A stretch of DNA of 15,848 bases. Source: Candidatus Aminicenantota bacterium (GTDB taxonomy: Bacteria > Acidobacteriota > Aminicenantia > UBA2199). The number at the start of each line of letters is the position of its first letter. Position 1 is the first letter of the stretch. The DNA lies in NCBI GenBank assembly GCA_030612495.1, contig JAUWNT010000038.1, forward strand, positions 1 to 15,848. The letters are read 5' to 3'. Both the position numbers and the translations under genes were made by a program. This document shows, in pieces, positions 1-5,724 of the stretch. The notes below the pieces were generated by a model. The model saw only the letters and a list, made by a program, of their open reading frames with translations. It searched no databases and had not been told where the DNA came from.

Positions 1-48
1 GCCATTGCCCCTTTCCGGGTATTTACATAAAAAATCAATAAACCGCAT
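1..48 (-). CDS. Possible 5' end of a gene truncated by the left edge
   Basis: Sixteen open codons read leftward from an ATG at 48-46 (MRFIDFLCKYPERGNG) and run off the window. A well-formed promoter (TTGACA-N17-TACAAT, 124-96) faces the same way and would give about 40 nt of leader. No convincing Shine-Dalgarno site precedes the ATG. I do not recognise the protein from 16 residues. The call rests on the promoter and the open frame; the promoter could instead serve a start further left or a non-coding RNA. Confidence 0.35.
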   Translation of the reverse strand, partial: MRFIDFLCKYPERGNG

Positions 49-95
49 ATTAACAAGTTCTTTTAGAATGCTTTTTAGTCAACTTATACAAATTT

Positions 96-124
96 ATTGT
101 AGAAAATTCATATAATTTTGTCAA
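96..124 (-). promoter_or_regulatory. Sigma-70-like promoter facing the left edge
   Basis: On the minus strand the -35 is TTGACA (124-119), the spacer is 17 bp and the -10 is TACAAT (101-96). That is a perfect -35 and a 5/6 match to the -10. Transcription would start near 89. It is the only promoter-like signal in the first 400 bp and marks where unique DNA ends and the repeat tract (161 onward) begins. Confidence 0.6.
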
Positions 125-160
125 GTAGAATTATACATTTTTTAAATTTTATGATTTAAT

Positions 161-268
161 TTGGTTGAATAGACTAATAGTTGACTGGACTAATGGTTGA
201 ATAGTTGATTGGTTTATTGGACTAATGGTCGAATAGTTGATTAGTTGAATAGTTCTTTTTTCTTTCAT
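161..268 (+). repeat. Degenerate TTGAATAG/ACTAATGG word-repeat tract, copy 1
   Basis: The tract consists of short related words (TTGAATAG, TTGATTGG, GGACTAATGG) and ends in a pyrimidine run, TTCTTTTTTCTTTCA. Bases 161-213 match 826-878 in the same orientation at 51 of 53 positions, so two direct copies bracket the vanZ-like gene. Copy 1 carries about one extra word block (after 213) compared with copy 2. No open reading frame of note is present. Confidence 0.8.
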
Positions 269-280
269 CATTCCTTGTTC

Positions 281-380
281 ATTATTCGTTATTCGATATT
301 CAGCTTTCAGCATTCAGCATTCAGCTTTCAGCGTTCAGCAAAAATAGCGAAGAGTAAATAGTGAAGAGTAAACAGTAACA
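281..380 (+). repeat. ATTCAGC/TTTCAGC tract followed by GAAGAGTAAA-type tract
   Basis: At 281-338 the sequence moves from ATTCGTT/ATTCGAT words into five near-tandem 7-mers (TTCAGCT, TTCAGCA and variants). At 346-380 it changes to GAAGAGTAAATAGT-type words. The TTCAGC words recur inverted at 9411-9427. These tracts fill most of the 49-415 gap; I see no gene in them. Confidence 0.7.
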
Positions 381-392
381 AAAAACACTACC

Positions 393-418
393 CCCCAAAT
401 CCTAGTCCCCAAATCCTA
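393..418 (-). repeat. Double CCCCAAATCCTA repeat overlapping the vanZ stop
   Basis: CCCCAAATCCTA occurs at 393-404 and again at 407-418. The reverse complement (TAGGATTTGGGG) recurs at 5003-5014 upstream of the TsaC-like gene, and the match extends to TGTAGGATTTGGGG. The TAG inside the unit at 418-416 is the stop codon of the leftward vanZ-like gene. Confidence 0.7.
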
Positions 419-814
419 CATCTTACCTCTAACCTTGTTACTTCTATACATAACAAAAATCCCCATTATAAAACCAAAAGCATCAAACATAATATCAATA
501 ATATTAAATGCACGCCCAGGTATAAGTATTTGATGAAATTCATCTAAAAATGCAATACTTAAGCCTATAACAATATATAAAAGGAATGTTTTAAACCTAA
601 AAACCGATCTGTTATCAAGCCTCCACAAAATAAAAAATATAGATAGAATAAAATATTCAATAAAATGAACAAAATAATCCAATCTTATTATTGAGTCAAA
701 TGCCTTAATTTTTGGAATAGGTATTTGAGGTATAGAAGACATTATTATTATAACTATAAAATAAAGAAAAAATATAAATTTACTATTCTTTTTAATATAT
801 GTATATATTTTCAT
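416..814 (-). CDS. VanZ-like family membrane protein
   Basis: The product is a 132-aa integral membrane protein with about four hydrophobic segments (roughly residues 11-26, 48-64, 77-90 and 103-121). It carries the VanZ-family pattern: D46 and H50 before the second segment, DEFHQ at 91-95, PGR at 99-101, then D107, D111, G114 and G118. VanZ itself gives low-level teicoplanin resistance, but most family members have no assigned role, so resistance should not be inferred. The gene is single and leftward. Its stop lies in a CCCCAAATCCTA repeat and its start is 2-3 nt from another repeat tract. No Shine-Dalgarno site or promoter is recognisable upstream, which is odd for an intact frame. Read-through from sppA is possible. 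The family call is secure; the function is unknown. Confidence 0.85.
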   Translation of the reverse strand: MKIYTYIKKNSKFIFFLYFIVIIIMSSIPQIPIPKIKAFDSIIRLDYFVHFIEYFILSIFFILWRLDNRSVFRFKTFLLYIVIGLSIAFLDEFHQILIPGRAFNIIDIMFDAFGFIMGIFVMYRSNKVRGKM

Positions 815-816
815 TA

Positions 817-897
817 CTTGGTTGATTGGTTGAATGGACTAATAGTTGACCGGACTAATGGTTGAATAGTTGATTGGTTGAATGGTTTTTTTTCTTT
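817..897 (+). repeat. TTGAATAG/ACTAATGG word-repeat tract, copy 2
   Basis: This is the second copy of the tract at 161-268 in the same orientation; 826-878 differs from 161-213 at two positions. It ends in a similar pyrimidine run (TTTTTTTTCTTTCA) directly against the 60-bp modular repeat at 898. It begins just upstream of the vanZ-like start codon. Confidence 0.8.
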
Positions 898-957
898 CAA
901 CTTAAAACCCAAAACTTAACACTTAAAACTGTTGGGTTTGATAAATCAAACCCCTAC
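898..957 (-). repeat. 60-bp modular dispersed repeat, minus-strand copy
   Basis: Read on the minus strand this starts with GTAGGGGTTTGAT, continues through an imperfect palindrome with a TT centre (arms GGGTTTGAT/ATCAAACCC) and then TTTTAAGTGTTAAG-type words. It matches 4936-4995 on the plus strand at 58 of 60 positions. The palindrome can form a short hairpin in the sppA-to-vanZ read-through transcript. Confidence 0.85.
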
Positions 958-961
958 ATGT

Positions 962-998
962 CACTCATCTACACATCTACCCATCTACCCATCTACTT
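962..998 (-). repeat. CATCTACC microrepeat downstream of sppA
   Basis: Four to five near-tandem copies of CATCTACC/CATCTACA lie immediately downstream of the sppA stop. On the minus strand the unit is GTAGATGG. A shorter variant (GATGAGTAGATGAG) precedes the same palindrome at 9213-9228, so the word tract and the palindrome appear to travel together. Confidence 0.65.
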
Positions 999-1002
999 GT
1001 AT

Positions 1003-2703
1003 TTAATTAACAATGAGCTTAAATGGCATCATCATTGCTGGAAAGAATTGTTTATAACGAATAAGTTTTTCTTCAATAGTAAGTTTAATTGGATTTTCTA
1101 TTTTAGCTTTAGCACCTTTATAATTAAAGAATAAGTCTAATATTGAATCCATTAAAGATTTTTTCTTTGGATAGATTTTTATTCCAACACCTTCGGAAGC
1201 TGGGATTTTTGCAAGCTTTTTTGCTTCTTCAAAAGCTTTGTTAATTCCTCCGATTTTATCAATTAAGTTTAATTTTAATGCTGAATATCCTGACCATACC
1301 CTTCCCTTTGCAATATTATCCACATCTGCAACTTTCATGTTTCTACTCTTAGCAACCTTAATTAAAAAATCGTTGTATATCTTTCTCATTACTCTCATTA
1401 ATTTCTCTTTTTCAGAAGGAGTGAATTCTTTATAATCAGAGAACATATCTGCATATTCCGAGGTTTTTAAGATCTCTTTATTGAGTCCAATTTTTCCATA
1501 CAGTCCTTTTAAAACAAATTTTCCACTGATAATTCCTATTGACCCTGTTATTGTTTGAGGTAAAGCTAATATCTTTGAAGATGAAAGGGAAATCCAGTAA
1601 CCTCCGGATGCAGCAACATCAGACATTGAAATTACCAATGGTTTTTTCTTAACAAGCAGTTCTGCTTCTCTACGTATTTCATCAGAAGCTAAAGCAGAAC
1701 CACCAGGGCTGTTAATTCGTAAAACTACAGCTTTTATTGATGGACTTTTTCTGGCTATTCTTAAATATTTTGAAATAGTTTCAGAGCCCAATATCTTATC
1801 TCCTGTTATGGATTTACCTCCACTCCGTCCGGAATTAATCTCACCTGAGGCAAATATAACAGCAATTTTCTTTTTTGCTTTAAAAGGTTTGGGTGAAGAG
1901 GTTCGTCTATAAGTTTCAAATTTTGTTATTTTATAATCTGTTTTTAAATCTTTAAGAATTTCATCTTCATAAATTGTTTTGTCAATCAACCCTGCTTTTA
2001 AATATCTTGCATTAGAAACGGGTGACTCATTAACTATTTTTTTTATTGATCCTAATTTAATGTTCCTGTTTTTTGAAATACCCTGCAAAGTAGATATATA
2101 AATATCATCAAGAAGTTTTTGTACAGATTCTCTGTGTGCTGAAGTCATTTTATCCTGTGTAAAAATATTTGTAGCTGTTTTGTATTCTGCAATATGAAAG
2201 AGTTCAGCTTTAATTCCCAGTTTTGAAAGTGTATTTTTTAAAAAGATTGCTTCTGTTGCAAGACCTGTTAGGAAAAGGTCATTTCCTTTAAAAACATAAA
2301 CTTTATCTGCAAAAGTTGCGAGATAGTATTCTTTAATCCCTCCGCAATATATAAATGCATAGACTTTTTTCCCGCTTTTTCTAAAATCCTTAATTATTCT
2401 ACCAATATCTTCAGTTATAGAGAATCCTGTACGTAAATATGATATTTTAAGGATTATTCCTTTAATTCTTTTATCGATTTTAGCCCTTTTTATATGGTAA
2501 AATAGATCTTCAACTGTCATAGCTTTTGAAAAAGGGGAATCTTCATTATCTTCGATTCCGCCTTTTAAGTTTATCTTTAAAAATGAATTATCCGCTATAT
2601 AGGGTTCCCGGTTGAGCTGCATATATACAAACCCTGCAATAAGGCCCATAAAAATGACAAAAATTACAATAATTAATATTGCAATTAATATACCTCTTTT
2701 CAT
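1003..2703 (-). CDS. sppA: Signal peptide peptidase SppA, long (67K) type
   Basis: The product is a 566-aa membrane-anchored serine protease that degrades cleaved signal peptides. One N-terminal transmembrane segment (about residues 3-26) is followed by two S49-type domains (roughly 55-260 and 275-495). As in the long E. coli form, the catalytic Lys is in the first domain (AEYKTATN, K175) and the nucleophile Ser is in the second (DVAASGGYW, S366). RINSPGGSA at about 329-337 is another conserved S49 element. A GTG five codons upstream is open, but the SD AAAGGAG lies inside that extension, about 6 nt from the ATG at 2703, so the ATG is chosen. The upstream region (to 2904) is shared with the divergent dehydrogenase gene. 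Leftward -10-like TATAAT words occur at 2773-2763, but no good -35 goes with them. Length is close to the E. coli enzyme (618 aa). No active-site defect is seen. Confidence 0.95.
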   Translation of the reverse strand: MKRGILIAILIIVIFVIFMGLIAGFVYMQLNREPYIADNSFLKINLKGGIEDNEDSPFSKAMTVEDLFYHIKRAKIDKRIKGIILKISYLRTGFSITEDIGRIIKDFRKSGKKVYAFIYCGGIKEYYLATFADKVYVFKGNDLFLTGLATEAIFLKNTLSKLGIKAELFHIAEYKTATNIFTQDKMTSAHRESVQKLLDDIYISTLQGISKNRNIKLGSIKKIVNESPVSNARYLKAGLIDKTIYEDEILKDLKTDYKITKFETYRRTSSPKPFKAKKKIAVIFASGEINSGRSGGKSITGDKILGSETISKYLRIARKSPSIKAVVLRINSPGGSALASDEIRREAELLVKKKPLVISMSDVAASGGYWISLSSSKILALPQTITGSIGIISGKFVLKGLYGKIGLNKEILKTSEYADMFSDYKEFTPSEKEKLMRVMRKIYNDFLIKVAKSRNMKVADVDNIAKGRVWSGYSALKLNLIDKIGGINKAFEEAKKLAKIPASEGVGIKIYPKKKSLMDSILDLFFNYKGAKAKIENPIKLTIEEKLIRYKQFFPAMMMPFKLIVN

Positions 2704-2813
2704 AATAACTCCTTTCACATAGAATAGAGTGTGAAGTAATATTCCACAAGTTTTAATTTTAAATTATATTATACTCAATTTTTTGTAAAAAGGTTTAATA
2801 TAAATGATTTTTC

Positions 2814-2843
2814 TTGACAAAAAACTAATATTTTTTATATAAT
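2814..2843 (+). promoter_or_regulatory. Sigma-70-like promoter for the dehydrogenase/epimerase pair
   Basis: TTGACA (2814-2819), an 18-bp spacer and TATAAT (2838-2843) give perfect -35 and -10 hexamers. The predicted start is near 2850, leaving a leader of about 55 nt with a purine-rich SD (AAGGGGG, 2894-2900) before the ATG at 2905. This gene therefore has a normal leader, unlike several others in the window. Confidence 0.75.
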
Positions 2844-2904
2844 CTAAATATCTGAAACCTGAAAAATGTCAGTTTATATAAGAACTAAATTAAAAGGGGG
2901 ATAA

Positions 2905-3867
2905 ATGAAAAAGAATATTGCACTTGTTGGAGCTGGGAATTGGGGGAAAAATCATCTTAGAAATTTGAATGAACTAGGTGTACTCAATCTGGTTCTTGAA
3001 AAATCCGATGATATTATTTCAAAAAGAAGAGAAGATTTCCCGGATGTCAATTTTGTAAAACATGATAAATTTGTGATTGATAACCACGAAATAAATGGAG
3101 TGGTTATTGCTGCACCTGCTGTGCTCCATTTTAAACTGGCAAAAAAATATTTACTTGCAGGAAAGGATGTAATGGTTGAAAAACCTTTAGCATTAACTCA
3201 AGAAGAAGGTGAAGAGCTTGTTAATATTGCTCAAAAAGAGAAACGGATTTTAATGGTTGGTCATATTCTCCAGTATCATTCAGCAGTTGTAAAATTAAAG
3301 GATATGATTGATAAAGGTGATCTGGGGAAAATCAGGTATATTTATTCGAATAGATTAAATATTGGCAAACTAAGAACAGAAGAGAATGTTCTATGGAGCT
3401 TTGCACCGCATGATATTTCTATAATTTTAATGCTAATGGGAGAAGAAGAGCCTGCTAAGGTTTCAGCATTTGGAGGTTCATATTTAAATCAAGCGATTTT
3501 TGATACGACTTTAACTGAGCTTGAATTTAGAAATGGAGTTAAAGCTCACATATTTGTAAGCTGGCTTCATCCGTTCAAAGAACAAAAATTGGTTGTTATT
3601 GGAAGTGAGAAAATGGCTGTTTTTGATGATATGAGTAAGGAAAAACTCTTTATCTATGAGCATAAAATCAAGTGGGAAAAGGGGAAAATACCAATTGCAG
3701 AAAAAGCAGATTATAAGGTTGTACAATTTGAAAAAAAACAGCCTTTAAGGGAGGAATTGCTTCATTTTATTGAATGTATTAAGAACAGGCAAACCCCAAA
3801 AACTGATGCAAAAGAGGGGCTAAGAGTTTTAAAAGTATTGAATGAGGCAGAAAAATCATTACATTAA
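2905..3867 (+). CDS. Gfo/Idh/MocA-family NAD(P)-dependent oxidoreductase
   Basis: The 320-aa cytoplasmic dehydrogenase opens with a Rossmann dinucleotide site (GAGNWG, residues 10-14 region) and carries the family motif VEKPLAL (91-97, K93 expected near the active site). A substrate-side element, LWSFAPHDISI (about 164-174, H170/D171), follows. These enzymes oxidise or reduce sugars, often nucleotide sugars. The APHD element resembles members found in glycan gene clusters, for example UDP-sugar 3-dehydrogenases, but the substrate cannot be fixed from sequence. The gene is first in a two-gene unit, 21 bp ahead of a UDP-glucuronate-epimerase-like gene, which supports a nucleotide-sugar role. 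The SD AAGGGGG lies about 4 nt from the ATG. It could instead act on a free sugar or cyclitol. Confidence 0.9.
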   Translation: MKKNIALVGAGNWGKNHLRNLNELGVLNLVLEKSDDIISKRREDFPDVNFVKHDKFVIDNHEINGVVIAAPAVLHFKLAKKYLLAGKDVMVEKPLALTQEEGEELVNIAQKEKRILMVGHILQYHSAVVKLKDMIDKGDLGKIRYIYSNRLNIGKLRTEENVLWSFAPHDISIILMLMGEEEPAKVSAFGGSYLNQAIFDTTLTELEFRNGVKAHIFVSWLHPFKEQKLVVIGSEKMAVFDDMSKEKLFIYEHKIKWEKGKIPIAEKADYKVVQFEKKQPLREELLHFIECIKNRQTPKTDAKEGLRVLKVLNEAEKSLH

Positions 3868-3888
3868 AATTGGTTTAAGGAGTAAATG

Positions 3889-4947
3889 ATGAAAATACTT
3901 GTAACCGGAACTGCTGGTTTTATCGGATTTTACCTGGCTAAAGCTCTTTTAGAAAGAGGAAATGAAGTCATTGGCCTTGATAATATAAATAACTATTATG
4001 ATATAAATCTTAAATATGGACGTCTTGCTGAAACAGGTATAAAAAAACAAGAGATTGAGTATAATAAATTGGTTAAAAGCAAAAAGTATGGAAATTATAA
4101 ATTCATAAAACTAAATTTGGAAGATCAAGAGAACATAGCAAAGCTTTTTAAGGAACAAAAATTTGATAAAGTGTGTCATCTGGCTGCTCAAGCAGGAGTG
4201 AGATATTCGCTTACAAATCCCAATTCATACATTCAAAGTAATATTGCTGGTTTTATGAGTATTTTGGAAGCTTGCAGGCATAATAATATAGAACATTTGG
4301 TTTATGCAAGTAGCTCATCAGTGTATGGTATGAACAAAAAAATGCCATTTTCTACACATGATAATGTAGATCATCCTATAAGCCTTTATGCAGCAACCAA
4401 AAAAAGTTCGGAACTTATGGCTCACACTTACAGTCATTTGTACGGGCTTCCAACAACAGGGCTCAGGTTCTTTACGGTTTATGGGCCATGGGGAAGGCCG
4501 GATATGGCTATGTTTCTTTTTACAAAAGCAATATTAGAGGGGAAACCCATTGATGTGTTTAATAGAGGAGATATGCAAAGAAGTTTTACATATATTGATG
4601 ATATTACTGAAGGTGTTGTAAAAGTAATAGATAATCCCCCTGAAATAAACAAAAATTGGGATGAGAAAAAACCTGATCCTTCTTCAAGCAAATCTTGTTA
4701 TAAAATTTATAATATTGGAAATAACAGATCAATGAAATTGATAGATTTCATTAAAGCAATTGAAAAATCTTTAAATAAAAAAGCAGAGAAAAATTTACTT
4801 CCCATGCAGAATGGAGATGTTAAAGCAACAAGCGCTGACTGTTCTGATCTTGAAAAAGATTTTGCATACAAACCAGAAACCCCTGTTCAAATTGGAGTCG
4901 AACATTTTGTGAAATGGTATAAGAGGTTTTATGAAGTAGGGGTTTGA
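3889..4947 (+). CDS. NAD-dependent epimerase, UDP-glucuronate 4-epimerase-like (SDR)
   Basis: The 352-aa extended SDR has the NAD site GTAGFIG (7-13), the long insert after the first strand typical of CapI/GAE-type enzymes, an SSSSVYG serine motif (about 141-147) and the catalytic YAATK (Y167, K171). It also has RFFTVYGPWGRPDMA (about 193-207) and a C-terminal RSFTYIDD element. These enzymes interconvert UDP-glucuronate and UDP-galacturonate (or related UDP-sugars) for surface polysaccharide. Two adjacent ATGs exist at 3886 and 3889. AAGGAG (3877-3882) is 3 nt from the first and 6 nt from the second, so the second is preferred. The gene probably shares the promoter at 2814. Its last codons and TGA stop (GAAGTAGGGGTTTGA) lie inside the 60-bp dispersed repeat, so the C-terminal residues EVGV are repeat-derived. 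Subtype is probable; family is certain. Confidence 0.9.
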   Translation: MKILVTGTAGFIGFYLAKALLERGNEVIGLDNINNYYDINLKYGRLAETGIKKQEIEYNKLVKSKKYGNYKFIKLNLEDQENIAKLFKEQKFDKVCHLAAQAGVRYSLTNPNSYIQSNIAGFMSILEACRHNNIEHLVYASSSSVYGMNKKMPFSTHDNVDHPISLYAATKKSSELMAHTYSHLYGLPTTGLRFFTVYGPWGRPDMAMFLFTKAILEGKPIDVFNRGDMQRSFTYIDDITEGVVKVIDNPPEINKNWDEKKPDPSSSKSCYKIYNIGNNRSMKLIDFIKAIEKSLNKKAEKNLLPMQNGDVKATSADCSDLEKDFAYKPETPVQIGVEHFVKWYKRFYEVGV

Positions 4948-4995
4948 TTTATCAAACCCAACAGTTTTAAGTGTTGAGTTTTGAGTTTTAAGTTG
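4936..4995 (+). repeat. 60-bp modular dispersed repeat, plus-strand copy
   Basis: It matches 957-898 (minus strand) at 58 of 60 positions. It begins inside the epimerase gene and provides that gene's stop codon. The palindrome, with arms GGGTTTGAT/ATCAAACCC around TT, lies at about 4940-4959. It is followed by AGTTTTAAGTGTTGAG-type words. The hairpin could slow or end transcription after the epimerase gene, though no long T-run follows. Confidence 0.85.
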
Positions 4996-4998
4996 AAG

Positions 4999-5040
4999 AA
5001 TGTAGGATTTGGGGTTAGGGGTCTGGGATTTAGTGGAAAA
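4999..5040 (+). repeat. TAGGATTTGGGG-type word tract upstream of the TsaC-like gene
   Basis: TAGGATTTGGGG at 5003-5014 is the exact reverse complement of the unit at 393-418. It is followed by looser variants (TTAGGGG, TCTGGGATTTAG). With the 60-bp repeat it fills the gap between the epimerase stop and the next start, leaving no recognisable promoter. Confidence 0.65.
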
Positions 5041-5067
5041 AGTAAAAAGGGAAAAGAAAAAAGTGGA

Positions 5068-5724
5068 ATGAAAATTATAAAATACTCAAACATTTTAGAA
5101 AATAAAAATATTGATTATATAAAAAATTTTTTAGAAAAAGATAATATTATTATTTATCCAACAGATACGATCTATGGAATCGGAGGAAATTTTTTCTCTT
5201 TGTCTGCACTTAAAAAGATTGACAAAATAAAGGAGAGAATAGATAACCCCTACTCTGTTGTGATTTCAGATATTTCAATGCTTAATGGTTTAGTAGAGGA
5301 GATTCCTGATATTTTTTATAGTATTTATAAAAATTTTCTTCCTGGAAAATTCACATTTCTTTTTAATGCATCAAAATCTTTAAACAAATCTCTTTTAAAA
5401 AATAATAAAAAAATCGGAATTAGAATACCTGGTATTCCAAATATATTGAAATTAATAAAGATTTTAAATTTTCCATTAATCTCAACCTCAGTAAATAGAT
5501 CAGGAGAAAAACCCTTAAATGACCCTGAAAAAATTATGAGAGAATTTCCAATACTGCAAACTGCACCTTTTGACTTCCTATTAATTGATTATGGCATTAT
5601 GCCTGAATCCAAAGGTTCCACAATTATAGATATAAGTGAAAGCCCGATCAAGTACATAAGAAAAGGAGATGATTATAAAAGGTTTAAATCCTGGATGTGT
5701 AAGCAAGCAACTTCTATTTCTTAG
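5068..5724 (+). CDS. TsaC/Sua5/YrdC-family L-threonylcarbamoyladenylate synthase
   Basis: The 218-aa product is essentially one YrdC domain. This enzyme makes threonylcarbamoyl-AMP from threonine, bicarbonate and ATP, the first step of the t6A37 modification of ANN-decoding tRNAs. Family elements are PTDTIYGIGG (31-40), KIKERIDNPYSVVIS (53-67), LPGKFTFLF (91-99), IGIRIPG (116-122), STSVNRSGE (139-147) and GSTIID (183-188). There is no C-terminal Sua5 domain, so it is TsaC-like in length; YciO-type paralogues are the alternative. The frame is open upstream to a TTG at 4981, but those 29 codons are repeat DNA, so the ATG at 5068 is used. The SD is weak (purine-rich AAAAAAGTGG). Expression may depend on read-through from the epimerase unit. 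The stop overlaps the kinase 3' end by 11 bp, tail to tail. Confidence 0.88.
   Translation: MKIIKYSNILENKNIDYIKNFLEKDNIIIYPTDTIYGIGGNFFSLSALKKIDKIKERIDNPYSVVISDISMLNGLVEEIPDIFYSIYKNFLPGKFTFLFNASKSLNKSLLKNNKKIGIRIPGIPNILKLIKILNFPLISTSVNRSGEKPLNDPEKIMREFPILQTAPFDFLLIDYGIMPESKGSTIIDISESPIKYIRKGDDYKRFKSWMCKQATSIS

Noticed and set aside
161..418. CRISPR array
   Set aside because: The units are short, degenerate and without regular unique spacers, and no cas genes are present.
416..814. Glycopeptide resistance gene
   Set aside because: Only the broad VanZ-like family pattern is present; no vanHAX or regulatory genes accompany it.
874..1134. 86-codon plus-strand frame across the repeat and sppA 3' end
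   Set aside because: It is made of repeat words and antisense sppA, with no SD and no family features.
2704..2718. GTG start five codons upstream for sppA
   Set aside because: The extension contains the SD AAAGGAG that correctly spaces the ATG at 2703, so it is leader, not coding.
4981..5067. TTG-initiated N-terminal extension of the TsaC-like protein
   Set aside because: The 29 codons are dispersed repeat and TAGGATTTGGGG words, and the YrdC domain begins normally after the ATG at 5068.
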